Of a DNA stretch of 64,000 bases, positions 36,881 to 48,496 are shown one piece after another; position 1 is the stretch's first letter; each line of letters starts with the position of its first letter. Origin of the DNA: Dryomyza anilis. Its lineage: Eukaryota; Arthropoda; Insecta; Diptera; Dryomyzidae. The notes beneath the pieces are model-generated. The model was not told the origin of the DNA. It saw nothing but the letters and a program-made list of their open reading frames with translations, and did no database searches. Both the position numbers and the translations under genes were made by a program. Where the stretch lies: the NCBI GenBank assembly GCA_951804985.1, contig OX638131.1, forward strand, positions 40,490,044 to 40,554,043, given 5' to 3'.

Positions 36881-38161
36881 AGGACTGCGTCGAATAAAGT
36901 TGTCCGCTACAAAAATGAAAAAATCTAGAAATCTAGTAATCGAATTTTTATAGAATAAAATATTTTATTTGTAAATTATTTTTAGATTAAAAAAAAAATA
37001 TAAAAAACCAGAAATTAATATTTTTTAATAAAAAGTTTTAATTTTTCCGGAACCCCTTCCATTAGTGTCCGACACCCTCACAGCTGCTGAAGACCACTTT
37101 GTTTTAAAGTCTTGAAGGTCTTTGGCCACTTTTTTTGTTGTCTTCATCTCCCTTTTTACTAAAGCCCAGTATCTCTCAATCGGCCTGAGTTCTGGACAGT
37201 TTAGTGGATTGGCTTCTCTAGGCACCAAAATCACTGCATTTTGTTGGATCCACTCTAAGGCCGTTTTGCTGTAGTGACATGAAGCGAGGTCAGGCCAAAA
37301 AAATGTGGACACTTCATGTTGGCGTAAAAATGGAAGCAATCTCTTTTGCAAGCATTCTTTCACATATATTTTGCTATTAATTGTACCCGATGTCACGAAT
37401 GAGCTGCTCCTTTTTCCACAACTGCAAATTGCCTGCCAAACAAGGAATTTCTTTGGGAATTTTGTCATTTTTTTTATTTGAATTTTTCAGCGATATTTCC
37501 TCGAGAATCGGCTGTATAAAATTCCTGCCCAGGTAGCTGAGAAAAGTCCGCTAAAACATAAGTTTCGTCGTCCATTATGCAGCAATCGAATTTTTTAAAA
37601 AAATCTTGGTTCAGCTTTTTAGCTCGTTGTTTTGCGGTTTCATTCTTGACGGCATTTCTATCCGGAACTTTTTGGACCTTGTACGTCTTCAGCCCAGCTT
37701 CTTTCTTAGTCCTGCGCACGAAAGATTCAGAGCAATCCGCCTTTCTCGCCAATTTCCTTCCGGATATGCATGGTTATTTCTTTAAAATATTCACAAACTT
37801 CTTCGACTTTTCACGATCATGTGGGCCTTTTTTTACCAGAACCTTTCTTCCGATCAATACTCAGGTCTTCCTTAAAGCGGTTGATAACGCGAGAAATGGT
37901 CTTAGGGTTAGCCCCTACCTCCTTGGCAATTTTTTTAAAAGACCAACTAGGTTGTTTTTGAAAAATTTTAATTATATTTTCTAGCACTTCCACTTCGTTT
38001 GCCATTTTCGCGTTAAATAAATTTTGTATTGACTATGACTGACACAAATTATTTTCTGCCATTTAATTCAGAGCTACTATGATCAAATTTTTTTAATTTG
38101 AATCTTGCAATAGCACATTATGGGAAGATATGTAACGGACAATTTTATTCGACGCAGTCCT
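36881..38161 (-). mobile_element. Tc1/mariner-superfamily element, DD37E type, complete with TIRs and TA duplication
   Basis: The element is 1,281 bp long. Its ends begin AGGACTGCGTCGAATAAA and match the inverted right end for about 30 bp with two visible mismatches. Each side is flanked by TA (36879-36880 and 38162-38163), the standard target duplication of the IS630/Tc1/mariner superfamily. It lies in the proposed first intron of Wnt4, opposite in orientation to the gene, and carries the broken transposase described separately. The well-preserved TIRs suggest a fairly recent insertion. Confidence 0.9.
37025..38005 (-). pseudogene. DD37E transposase, frameshifted
   Basis: The reading frame runs from an ATG at 38005 to a stop at 37025 on the minus strand but is split into three frames. 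Breaks lie near 37817, near 37755, and at an A-run around 37475. The N-terminal part (MANEVEVLENIIKIF onward) is a helix-turn-helix with SFKKIAKEVGANPKTISRVI. The catalytic part shows the first Asp in CCIMDDETYVLAD, the second in FFWPDLASCHYSK, and the Glu in LRPIERYW. I count 37 residues between the second Asp and the Glu, the DD37E signature described for mosquito ITmD37E elements. All catalytic residues survive, so inactivation is by indels only. Intact copies elsewhere in the genome are plausible. Confidence 0.85.
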
Positions 38162-39288
38162 TATTAAAATTATGTGGCCATTATAACGTGAAATAGTTCG
38201 TATGTATCTATAAACATATGATGTATCTTAAACATTGAGTTTATAGTTCGAATGTCTTCGCTAACCCTTATAACAGCGCACATAATTGGATTAAAAATAA
38301 TTAAAAATTGTATCGTAACCAACATTTTTCAAAAATGTAGTTACGATAATAAGTGTTATTTGGCTTTATTTCAAATTTGGATAGTGAAATTCCAAAATAT
38401 GACTTTGCAGGGACATGCTATTCACAAAAAGGTTTCCAAAACTGCAATAAAACAAAAATTACCAAAATGTTGGTTACGATGTTCTGCCTGGAAGGTATCG
38501 ATATGTGATCAAAAATTCCATTTCAAATGTTTTCCTTTATTTTAGTTTTTTTTTTTAACATTCGCATTTTGTTTTTTTATTATTTGGAAATTATTTAAAA
38601 ATTTGACTAAAATTAAAAATCCTATTATCTTCAAAAATACATGAAAAAATATATATACAATTTTTATTTTCTGAATTTACTAATTTACTAATTTTTAATT
38701 TACTAATATTCGTATTTTAAATAATTATTATTTTATTTTGCCATGAGCGTAATTTCGATATAAGCAAGTACAAGAACCGTATTTATTTACGAATGTCGCT
38801 TATTGATTTCGATAGAAAGCGGTTTGTGCAATGGCTTAAATTCAAAGTTCGGACAGCGAAAAGCTCGTTGTAATTTTATAGCACAGTTTACCATTGGTTC
38901 GTGTATTTGCTAAATGTTTTTTATAATGCAACGCTAATAAATTAAATAAAAGATAAAAAAAGTGTATACAATTTTAAATAATATGAAAAAATTATTAGTT
39001 ATAAAATAATAAATGCTAATAATGAAAAAAAAAAAGAATTGAGCCTGATAAAAAATTAATTAAACTAGTTTCCTAATAATATGGAAATGCTATATATAGC
39101 GTGTAGGAAAAATGTTACTTATAATGAGATAATGTTCCTTTTCTTAAGGAAAACTCTCGCTAATACTATGGAACCGTTCCTGATATCGTATTAGGGAAAT
39201 AAAACTTTTTTTAAATATTCTACAAAATAAAACTGCATTTTGTCGCTCAGTTAAATTAACCCCAATTGTTTTTTTTTTATCTTTGCAG

Positions 39289-40483
39289 CGAACACTTTAT
39301 ATCCGAACACACAGTGATGGCTGTCTTCACGTCGCAGGGCCAAGTGGGCGGTCCATGCCGCTTTATGCCTGCCACGCGCCGCCAGAATCATCAGTGCCGC
39401 AAAGAGTTCGGTCTGCCAGAAACCATAAGAGAGTCGCGCCGACTGGCGACGACACACTGCGAGGATCAATTCCGCTACGATCGTTGGAACTGTTCCATCG
39501 AGACGCGCGGCAAGCGCAACATCTTCAAGAAGCTCTACAAGGAGACGGCTTTCGTGCATGCGCTGACAGCAGCCGCTATGACGCACTCCATAGCGCGCGC
39601 CTGCGCCGAGGGACGCATGACGAAATGCAGCTGCGGGCCACGCAAACAGAATCGCGTCGATCAGGACTTTCAGTGGGGCGGCTGCAACGACAATCTGAAG
39701 CATGGCAAACGTGTGACGCGCAGTTTTCTCGATCTGCGTGGTGGCGATGGAGACGAGGTGACTGAGATATTGCGACACGACTCTGAGGTAAGTGGAAAAA
39801 GTTTTAAATAGAGCATGGGAAGTATCGGAATGAAGATTTGTAATTGGAATCATAATTTCGAGGAATTCTAAATGTTCTCTGATGATGAAATTATCGAATT
39901 TTTACAATATACCTAATCCATTTAATATCTCTTTTGCAGGTCGGCATCGAGGCCGTCTCCACACTAATGAAGGACAAATGCAAATGTCACGGCGTCTCCG
40001 GCTCCTGCTCGATGAAGACGTGCTGGAAGAAAATGGCCGACTTCAATGCCACGGCCACGCTGCTGCGGCAGAAATATAACCAGGCCATACGCAAGGCGCC
40101 CAACCAGCGAACCATGCGGCGTGAGGCGCCCAGTAATCGCATGAAAAAGCCAAAAAATCGACGAAAGAAAGTGAGTCAATCGACTTCTGCAACTTGATTT
40201 TTATCCAACTAATTGATTTCTATTTTTGTTTCGTCCCTCTTAGCAACAATCGCAGTACACCACACTGTACTATCTGGAGACGTCGCCCACCTACTGCTCG
40301 GTCACCAAGGACCGGCAATGCATGCATCCGGACAACTGCGCGAATCTGTGCTGCGGGCGCGGCTACACGACGCGCGTCTTCAAGCAGGTGGAAAAGTGTC
40401 GCTGCCGCTTCAACAACGGCCGCTGCTGCCAGCTCATCTGCGACTATTGCCAGCGCTACGAGGATAGATATTTTTGTAAATAG
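39289..40483 (+). CDS. Wnt4: Wnt4-type secreted Wnt ligand (Wnt9 subfamily), three 3' coding exons
   Basis: Exons are 39289-39787, 39940-40170 and 40244-40483 (stop TAG), with introns of 152 and 73 bp bounded by GT/AG. Together they encode the whole cysteine-rich Wnt domain. Visible landmarks are RWNCS (an N-glycosylation sequon), KETAFVHALTAAAMTHSIAR, WGGCNDN, the lipid-attachment motif CHGVSGSCSMKTCW whose second serine is the family's palmitoleoylation site bound by Frizzled, CCGRGY, and a C-terminal lobe with 12 cysteines ending YFCK. The KETAF...GRM segment resembles Wnt9 and Drosophila Wnt4 more than wg, Wnt2 or Wnt6. Instead of the usual Trp before the CC pair, the sequence reads FNNGRCCQ, which I recall as a fly Wnt4 feature. 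The first exon here starts on the third base of a codon, so an upstream coding exon is required. Wnt proteins are secreted morphogens acting through Frizzled receptors. The domain call is near certain; the paralogue assignment is from recall. Confidence 0.88.
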
Positions 40484-40720
40484 ATCTTCTTTTTTATAGT
40501 ATTTTCATTCCTATTTAATAACGACAGACGATGGACGGACGGATGGATGTGTGGACGATGGAGAGAACTCACAAAATAATTTAATAATAATAACAACAAA
40601 AAAAAAACGAAAAACAACGCAAAAATATACAACAATGCAAGCAAAAAAATTTAATAAAATACAAATAAAAAAAACCAAAAATAATGAAATAAAAGTTTCA
40701 CTCGAAAAATGAATAAAAAA
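40484..40720 (+). other. Wnt4 3' untranslated region with polyadenylation signals
   Basis: After the TAG at 40481-40483 the sequence turns A-rich. AATAAA hexamers occur near 40651, at 40688-40693 and at 40712-40717, any of which could direct 3' end formation. A short GACGGACGGATGGATG-type simple repeat lies at about 40525-40550. Transcript end not determined. Confidence 0.5.
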
Positions 40721-41642
40721 CAAAACAGAGTTCGTAGTATTGATTTGGGGTTAATGCAAAGCAAGATGATAACACCACAGTGCAGCAAATATTCGACTTT
40801 ATTATTTAAAAACGTTTTTAGGCTTCGCTGATTTTGAGTATGGGTTAGTAATTTTAAAAATTATTTTGGACTATGATCTGCATAACCATAAATTACTTTC
40901 TTATTTATCATTAATATATTAAAATTAGTATTGACAATTCAAAATTTGTATTTCTTTTTTTTGAAAACTATTTTTCAACAATGACGATGTTTTTTATTTT
41001 GAATATTGGGATGAAAGGGCTTAAAATTTTTTTAAACACGTTAAATAAAGGGAAAAAACTTAGGGATGTCAATTCCGGACTATTTTTCAATTCCAAAATT
41101 TCGGCACTAAAAAATTTCAATCCCGGGATACCCGAGATTTAAAAAAATAATAACACAGGCATAAAATAACCATATCTATGTTTGAACAATGAACAATTAT
41201 AATGCTTAAGGCTCACACAAATCTCATATATTTAAATGCATCTGTTTTGAGGTTAGGTATGGTATCCAAAATAGAAAATCCACGTTATATAAACCCCAGT
41301 TGATCATCAAACATTTTTTTAAATAGTTTTTATTGAAAAATTCTGTTTTAGTGCAAATATAAAGAAATTTTAATTTTGAATGAACAATTTTTATTGGGTT
41401 ATTGGTTTTTGGTAGAAAACAATAATTTATAAAAAAAATGTTAATTAAAAATATATTAGTTTATAGTGGACTGATTATTTTGAAGTTATATGTGATTTTT
41501 AAAAATTAATTCAATTTAAGTAGATTTTATACTGTTAGTTTATTCGAAGTGACATTTAATAAAAAAAGATTTATTCTCGGTCAAATGGATTGTATATGAT
41601 TAAAATTTGTAGAACGCACAATTTGATTGGAATGAATATGAA

Positions 41643-42374
41643 CCAGTTGGGAAGGTTAGATCACATGGGAAATTTTAAAGTAGGTGTAATTATGATAGTT
41701 AGGATTATCAAAATTATAGTCGGTCTAAGCCGACTATAAATACCCTACACATATGTGTGGTTACCATTCAAAGTGGTATATAGGTCACCAGGGTATACGA
41801 ATCCTGAAAATAACTACAAACATTCAATCGCTGAAGAATTTCCATTCATTTGATACCCATATTTACAAATGGGTAGGTGTACCGAATTTCGATTTTTTTT
41901 TTTGTGAACCACAAGTCTTTTCGCCGGAAAACATTATTATCATGTATTTGAGCATGATATCAATATATATTTGACCAAAAAAGTTTACCTAAGCACGTAT
42001 ACATAAAAATTGATCTTTATATGTACATTTTATATAAGGTATTTGAACATAAGTGGTCGGATCATAGGTCACAATGGACCGATCCCTCCAATTTTTTCGC
42101 ACATACAGCGTAGGTATATTTGTAATCTAAGTTATAAGTTTCATTTATCTAGCTCTTCAATTTTAAAAGTCTTAGGGATTTCAACAGACAGACAGACAGA
42201 CGGACAGACGGACAGACAGACAGACGGACAGACGGACATCGCTAAATCGACTCAGGAGGTCATGCTGATCAAGAATATATATACTTTTCCATACCGGAGA
42301 TGCTTCCTTCTGGGTGTTACAAACGGCGTACCAAACTGAATATACCCTTTCACTCTTAGTGTAGGGTATAAAAA
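41643..42374 (+). mobile_element. mini-me-type element, subtype A
   Basis: Starts CCAGTTGGGAAGGTTAGATC, has the palindrome TAGTCGGTCTAAGCCGACTA, then a CAGACAGACGGA run (42184-42238). CATGCTGATCAAGAATATAT is the inverse of the mini-me core. It ends ACTCTTAGTGTAGGGTATAAAAA. Other subtype A copies are at 6660 and 48762. Confidence 0.75.
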
Positions 42375-42580
42375 TTGGGAAAAATGTTTATATAGACCCA
42401 AATGAAAAAAATATTAGATTGTTCAATTATATTTATTTATGTATTTTGTTATTAATAAAGGTTACATTCATAGACAACCGTTCCAGTTTTATCGCTATCC
42501 GAAACCCGGATTTTTGATAGGCCAGCATAGTTGATAGTAAATCTTTCGACTGTTTTCAAAATAAAAATTAGTTTAAAATG

Positions 42581-43241
42581 AGTTGGGAAAGTTAGGTCAC
42601 ATGGGTAAGTTCGGTCACATGGGGTGGATTGTAATAGTCGGTCGGGCCCGACTATGGAATACCCTACACCTTTGGTGGGGATATTAATGTGGGATATTTA
42701 ATTGTATACCTTAATTTTAATGATTTGAATTATGCTGAACCTCCCCAACCTCAGAATATTATTCACATATCAGAAATTTACGTCTTATATCCCCATAATT
42801 TAAAAAATTGATATAAAAATATAAAAAACTAATAAAAAAAAAAACGTAATTGGGCGGACCACCCCTATATTTAAAATTGTGTTAGGGTAATATTTCATAG
42901 ATTTGATTTTAATAATTTACGGATCAAATTTCCACTATGAAAACCCTGGAAATAATGAAAAAAAATGTGGCCGGATCACGCCCATTTTTGGACCAAATAT
43001 TTTTAAGTGAATTATAACAATATGTTTTACATTTTATATATCTTGAATACTTTTCGAGTTATTAGTTCCTAAAGAGTTATATAAAAATGACTTGTATGGG
43101 AGGTGGGCGTGTCCGTTGATCGATTTGGCTCATTTTCAAACTCAATTCCTACTTTTGACTAAAATATATTGAGACGAAATTTCATCGCATTCTTATCACT
43201 CTTTCTCAAGTTATCGTGTATACGAACAGCAAGACAGCAAG

Positions 43242-43308
<67 letters not shown>

Positions 43309-43325
43309 TAGTAGACAGACACAAA
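42581..43325 (+). mobile_element. mini-me-type element, subtype B, 3' truncated at the microsatellite
   Basis: Starts AGTTGGGAAAGTTAGGTCAC, includes TAGTCGGTCGGGCCCGACTA and GGAGGTGGGCGTGTCCGTTG. It ends in a pure (CAGA)n run (43241-43310), after which the mini-me core is missing and a MITE begins. Confidence 0.75.
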
Positions 43326-43326
43326 T

Positions 43327-43778
43327 AGAAATTTTGGTAGGGCCATGCTCATGAACTGATCATGTCATTATTTGAGATGATCGGGATATGACGAGGCCCA
43401 CGATGTCCTTGTAACGCAGTGTCCTGATCATGTACTCACGTCAGGCAATGATCATGTACTGATCGGGTAATTCCCCATATCATTATTTATCTAACCATTG
43501 CCTTGTTAAAACGTGAGCATACGAAATCACTACAAATACCCGATGAAATAAAATATCATACCTCATTGTAACCTGATCATTGCCCGATGAAAATTTCTTT
43601 ATGAGGACCAACTAATGTAGCTTTGATCGGGACCATTGGCTGTTTAGATAATGTAAACCCTGCTATGGTGAGCATGATAAGGGCATGACAAGACAATGAT
43701 CATATTTGCTCTAATAGGGGTTACCTGACGAAACCCCGATCATTTCCCGATGGCGCATCGGGCAAATTTCCACTAGGG
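43327..43778. mobile_element. MITE with AGTRGAAATTT ends and TGATCA-rich interior, copy 1
   Basis: The left end AATAGAAATTTTGGTAGGGC and the right end GGGCAAATTTCCACTAGGG are inverse-related. The interior repeats GATCATGTACTGATCGGG-type phrases and ends CCCGATGGCGCATCGGGC, itself a hairpin. A close copy is at 44755-45183. Confidence 0.75.
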
Positions 43779-44754
43779 TAATTCATTATTTTTGACGTCA
43801 GTGTTTTAAGATTACAGTCAACTATTAAAAATTGATCTACTAGCGTTTTTTGTAATCCCGAAAATCCCGGGATCAGATTTTCGGGACTGATTTGACTCAA
43901 ATCCCTACTGAGTGTGAAGTAAAAATCAAAACCAGCGAATTGATGTATAGGATGTAGTTATGAAATATCGTGTTGAGTAGTGTATTTATTTAATTATTTG
44001 ATAACTTTTATCAATTCTATTTCCAGAACTGTTAAAAGATTTTTTTAATACCTTTTAAAGTCTTTAAATTGTTATTTATGAGAACAACTATTAACATTTT
44101 AAAGACGAATTTAAATAAAAGTGTTTAATTATATGGACTAAACTTTTTTTAATCTTTAAATCTTCTTGGTTTATATTAATATAAGAAAAGATTGTAATTA
44201 ATTATACAATTTGTTTATTGAATTAAATTTAAAAAGATTATTATATTGTCAAATAACACATATATTTTAAATATACCAAAAAGTTATTAATTTTGAACGA
44301 TAGTTCCAAGTATACCCAAATGTCTCGTAATTAAAAAATAGTTCAAGAATTATTTCTAGTTTGACTCCTGCGCCATTCTGCGCAGCAGTCAAAACTGTTT
44401 TTTTATTAACTTATTTAAATATCGGCAGGGAATTCAACATCCAGAAATTATTTCTCAAATTATTTTGAAATTTGTTTTCTCGTTTAAGAGAATTCGATAG
44501 GAGAAAAAAGTTTTTTTTTTCGATAAAAATAATAATCAGAGATGCATTTAAAAAATTGGGAAAATCGAAAACGTGAGTTGCTATTTCAGTCATTTACTCT
44601 CGAGATATTTGCAAATATATGTGACCCTTTTTTTTTAAAAGATCAGTTAAAAAGTTATTAGCTGATATCTCATATATTCGAATACTACGGATCATTTCCC
44701 ATAATACAAAAATAGTGATATTTACCTACTGTGTAGAATTATACTTCATTTTAT
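43779..44754. other. AT-rich DNA, no gene seen
   Basis: Apart from the CCCGGGAT-type sequence near 43855-43907, no repeats or coding signal are recognised. Confidence 0.3.
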
Positions 44755-45183
44755 CCATAGTAGAAATTTTGGTAGGGCCATGGTCATGAAGTGATCATGT
44801 CATTATTTGAGATGATCGGGATATGACGAGGCCCATAATGTCCTTGTAACGCAGTATACTGATCATGTATTGACCTAAGGCCATGATCATGTACTGATCG
44901 GGCAATTCCCCATTTTAATATTTACCCGACAATTGCCTTGTCTGAGCCCGAGCATAATAGGGTTTCTCTCATTAATCTCGATCATTGCCTGATACTAATT
45001 TCGTTATGAGGAACAAATAATGTAGCTACGATCGGGAACATTGACTGTTTAGATAATGTAAACCCTGCTATGGTAAGCATGATAAGGGCATGCAAAGGCA
45101 ATGATCATATTTTCTCTAATAGGGCTTACCCAACGAAAACCCGATCATTTCCCGATGGCGCATCGGGCAAATTTCTACTAGGG
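44755..45183. mobile_element. MITE with AGTRGAAATTT ends, copy 2
   Basis: CCATAGTAGAAATTTTGGTA at the left and the inverse CCCTAGTAGAAATTTGCCCG at the right are TIRs. The interior is collinear with copy 1 (GAGATGATCGGGATATGACG, GTAACGCAGT, GATGGCGCATCGGG), with a short deletion in the middle. Confidence 0.8.
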
Positions 45184-45516
45184 ATTGTGTAGTGTTATTG
45201 AAAACAAATTGGTCTGTTAAATTAAATTACTCAAATTTTTTATACTATGCATAGTGCAAAGTGTGACCACTTTACAGATTTCTGTTTAGGATTCACGGCA
45301 ATTTGAAGTTAAAGAATTGATTTCTGGAACCTTACTATGTCGATTGATTTACTAAATAGGCAGATTTAGTATGCCACAAAAAGTTTAAAGTACGACGCAC
45401 AGTGCAACGTCCCCATACAATCCGCAGCCAAGATTAGAAATTATCGTAGAAAAAATTATCGTAGAAATTTGAATTTTTGCACATTTCATTTTTTAATAGA
45501 AGGAAAACAATTGAAA

Positions 45517-46190
45517 CGAGTTGGGAAAGTTAGGTCACATGGGTAAGTTCGGTCACATGGGGCGGATTTTTATAGTCGGTCGGGCCCGACTATGGAATAC
45601 CCTACACCTTTGGTGGAGATATTAATGAGGAATATTTAATTGTATACCTTAATTTTAAATTTTTAATTATGCTGAACCTCCCCACACTCAGAATATTATT
45701 CATATATCAGAAATTTACGTCTAATATCCCCATATATTAAAAAATTTATAAAAAGTATAAAAAACTTAAAAAATATATTTGGGCGGACCACGCCTATATT
45801 TAAAATTTTGAAAGGCTAATATTTCATAGATTTGATTTTAATAATTTACGGATCAAATATCCACTATGAAAACCCGGGAAATAATGAAAATAAAAAAGTG
45901 GGCGGATCACGCCCATTTTTGGACCACATATTTTTAGGTGAATTATAACAATACCTTTTAAATTTTAAAACTATACCTTGAATACTTTTCGAGTTATTAG
46001 TTCCGAAAGAGTTATATAAAAGTGACTTGTATGGGAGGTGGGCGTGTCCGTTGACCGATTTGGCTCATTTTCAAACTCAGTTCCTACTTTTGGCTAAAAT
46101 ATATTGAGACGAAATTTCATCGTATTCTGATCAGTATTTCTCAAGTTATTCTGTATTCGGACAGCAAGACAGCAAGACAGCAAGACAGCA

Positions 46191-46242
<52 letters not shown>

Positions 46243-46362
46243 GGACATGGCTAAACGGACTCGGGTAGTGATGCTGATCAAGAATATATATACTTTTCCA
46301 TACCGGACACGCCTCCTAAGGGGCGTTACAATATACCTCATAGGTGTAGGGTATAAAAATAC
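45517..46362 (+). mobile_element. mini-me-type element, subtype B, full-length
   Basis: Runs from GAGTTGGGAAAGTTAGGTCA to TAGGTGTAGGGTATAAAAA. The (CAGA)n run at 46196-46240 is followed by TGGCTAAACGGACTCGGGTA, then GTGATGCTGATCAAGAATAT and a TA run, the inverse of the mini-me core. The next copy starts only about 45 bp further on. Confidence 0.8.
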
Positions 46363-46404
46363 ATAAAAGCTAAAACACAAAAGTAAAAGCACAAAACCAA
46401 AGAA

Positions 46405-47206
46405 AAACGAGTTGGGAAAGTTAGGTCACATGGGTAAGTTCGGTCACATGTGGCGGATTTTTATAGTCGGTCGGGCCCGACTATGGAATACCCTACACCT
46501 TTGGTGGGAATATTAACCCTCAGAATATTATTCATATATCAGAAATTTACGTCTTATATCCCCATAATTTAAAAAATTTATATAAAGTATAAAAAACTAA
46601 AAAAAAAAATTGAAAAATATAATTGGGCGGACCACGCCTATATTTAAAATTTTGAAAGGCTAATATTTCATAGATTTGATTTTAATAATTTACGGATCAA
46701 ATTTCCACTATGAAAACCCGGGAAATAATGAAAAAAAAAAGTGGGCGGATCACGCCCATTTTTGGACCACATATTTCTAGGTGAATTCTAACAATACATT
46801 TTAAATTTTATAACTATACCTTGAATACTTTTCGAGTTATTAGTTCCGAAAGAGTTATATAAAAGTGACTTGTATGGGAGGTGGGCGTGTCCGTTGACCG
46901 ATTTGGCTCATTTTCAAACTTAGTTCCTACTTTTGGCTAAAATATATTGAGACGAAATTTCATCGCATTCCGATCAGTATTTCTCAAGTTATTCTGTATT
47001 CGGACAGCAAGACAGCAAGACAGCAAGACAGCAAGACAGCAAGACGGACAGACAGACAGACGGACATGGCTAAACGGACTCGGGTAGTGATGCTGATCAA
47101 GAATATATATACTTTTCCTTACCGGACACGCCTCCTAAGGGGCGTTACAATATATGCACAAAGTTAATATACCCTGTACCTCATAGGTGTAGGGTATAAA
47201 AATCAC
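46405..47206 (+). mobile_element. mini-me-type element, subtype B, second tandem copy
   Basis: Closely similar to the preceding copy along its length, with a shorter CAGA run and a longer (AGACAGCA)n run (47003-47045). The head-to-tail arrangement of two nearly identical copies suggests local duplication or preferential insertion. Confidence 0.8.
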
Positions 47207-47693
47207 TCGATTTACATGATTTAGTTGGTCATTTAATGAGAATAACAAAGAAAATAAATATTTGAATATTGATTTTATTATAAATATTAATTAATATAGA
47301 AAAAATGTAAGATATAGGACAATAGATACGCCCACCTCCCATAGTAATTCCATTTATTAATATGGACAAAAAAAAGTTCTTTTATGTGACTATTATAATT
47401 GTATTTATGATCCTTTGTTTCGATTTTTATAACTTAGGAGGTCAGAAGTTATGGTATTTTTAAAGTTTTTATTATGTGGGAGTTGCCACGACCCTTTGTT
47501 CAATCATACCCATATTCTACATGGCGATTATAATGTTGCTTATGAACATGTTCGATTTTTATAACTATTACTTTTAAAAGCTTGAAGTTTTAGCAGTTTA
47601 AATGTTATGTTTATATGGGACGTGCCACGCCCTTTTGTCCAATTCCTCCCAAAATCCAATCCCTCAAAAAGATAAACAACCACACCACTGAAC
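47207..47693. repeat. Older dispersed repeat related to the 280-bp module
   Basis: GGGACGTGCCACGCCCTTTTGTCCAATTCC near 47617 resembles GGAGGTGCCACGCCTC...CCAATCCC of the module at 29740-30612. The sequence continues after 48505 across the hAT insertion. No coding capacity. Confidence 0.45.
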
Positions 47694-48496
47694 TAGAGAT
47701 GGGCGCGTGCCGTGCTTTTTTCGTGTCACGGCCGAAAATCTGAGTTCGTGCGTGCAAATCTCCGTGCGTACTAGTTTCTGTCGTGCCCGTGCGTGGCCGT
47801 GTCTCCAAAATCAGGCACGCGCCCATTAAAGTTTTTTTTTTTATAGTTTCTACCCTAATTAAAAAAAAAACCCTTACTTCCTGCTTCAGAAAATAAAAAT
47901 GTCGTTGTATTATAACCTTTTCTTAAAAATCTGTTGTTTTAGTTTTACTTATGGATTTAAAAGAATAAAACAGTATCAAACTTAATTTTTGAATTATTTA
48001 TTACAGGGACTAAAACATATTGGAATATCAGTTCCGGTTCCAAGATTTTTAAAATTATGGTTCCGGTTCCAGTTTCAACCAGCAAATTAAATGGGTTTCG
48101 ATTCCGGGTCCATATATTTTTAATAACGGTTCCGATTCCGGTTCTTTGCGTTCTCTGACAGGGACTGAATTATCTGTTACGGTTCTGGTACCGATTCCAA
48201 CCATAAAAAAATATATGTTCCGATTCCAGTTCCGGTTCAACAAATTTTTAATAACGATTCTGGTTCCAAAAATCTAAACGGTTCCGGTATTATTTTTCAC
48301 GTTTCGCTTGCTTTTTCATGTTTTTCCGTGCTTTTTTCGTGTTTTGTCGTGTTTTTCCGTGTTTCTTCGTGTCTTTTAAAATACCGGGTTTTCTCGTGCT
48401 TCTCGTGCGTGCCTGTAAATTTACTCGTCGGGCTCGTGCTCGTGCGTGTCGCCTATCGGCGTGCCCGTGCGTGTCCGTGTCATCAAAAACTCTCTA
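47694..48496. mobile_element. Non-autonomous hAT element, 803 bp, 8-bp target duplication
   Basis: Flanked by CACTGAAC on both sides (47686-47693 and 48497-48504). The ends are TAGAGATGGG and (inverse) TAGAGAGTTT, matching the hAT terminal form. Subterminal regions on both sides are crowded with CGTGC/CGTGT motifs (GTGCGTG and relatives), plausible transposase-binding repeats. The centre (48000-48290) is a GGTTCCGATTCC-type degenerate repeat. No transposase. Confidence 0.9.

Larger units (their letters stand above)
33400..39288 (+). other. Proposed large first intron of Wnt4, rich in mobile elements
   Basis: If the exon at 33305-33399 is correct, this 5,889-bp span is intron 1, from GTAATT at its start to a pyrimidine tract and TTTGCAG at 39288. 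It holds a small MITE at 34021-34291, two CACCCAGAAAAA-type MITEs (34385-34601, 36281-36501), inverted CACTGAAAAA motifs (34746-34866) and a complete DD37E element (36881-38161). A short inverted pair, ATCGTAACCAACATT and its complement, lies near 38303 and 38468. The remainder is AT-rich sequence in which I see no gene. Confidence 0.45.
41061..43907. mobile_element. Possible old hAT-type element split by later insertions
   Basis: TAGGGATGTCAATTCCGG at 41061 has the TAGNGATG form of hAT ends. An inverse-like sequence, ending CAAATCCCTA at 43907, carries the same AATCCCGG-rich subterminal motifs (41120-41145 and 43855-43890). Between them lie two mini-me copies and a MITE. The flanking 8-bp sequences do not match, so the pairing is weak. 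Confidence 0.3.

Noticed and set aside
39283..39765. 160-codon plus-strand frame overlapping the Wnt exon
   Set aside because: Alternative frame of the same exon with no Wnt motifs and no homology recognised.
39251..39853. 200-codon minus-strand open frame opposite the Wnt exon
   Set aside because: It is the antisense shadow of a GC-rich conserved Wnt exon; the plus strand has the cysteine pattern and splice sites.
43241..43310. CRISPR-like regular repeat
   Set aside because: It is a pure CAGA microsatellite in a mini-me element, with no spacers; the genome is eukaryotic.
41061..43907. Confident call of a single large hAT element
   Set aside because: Ends look hAT-like but the flanking 8 bp do not match; kept only as a low-confidence feature.
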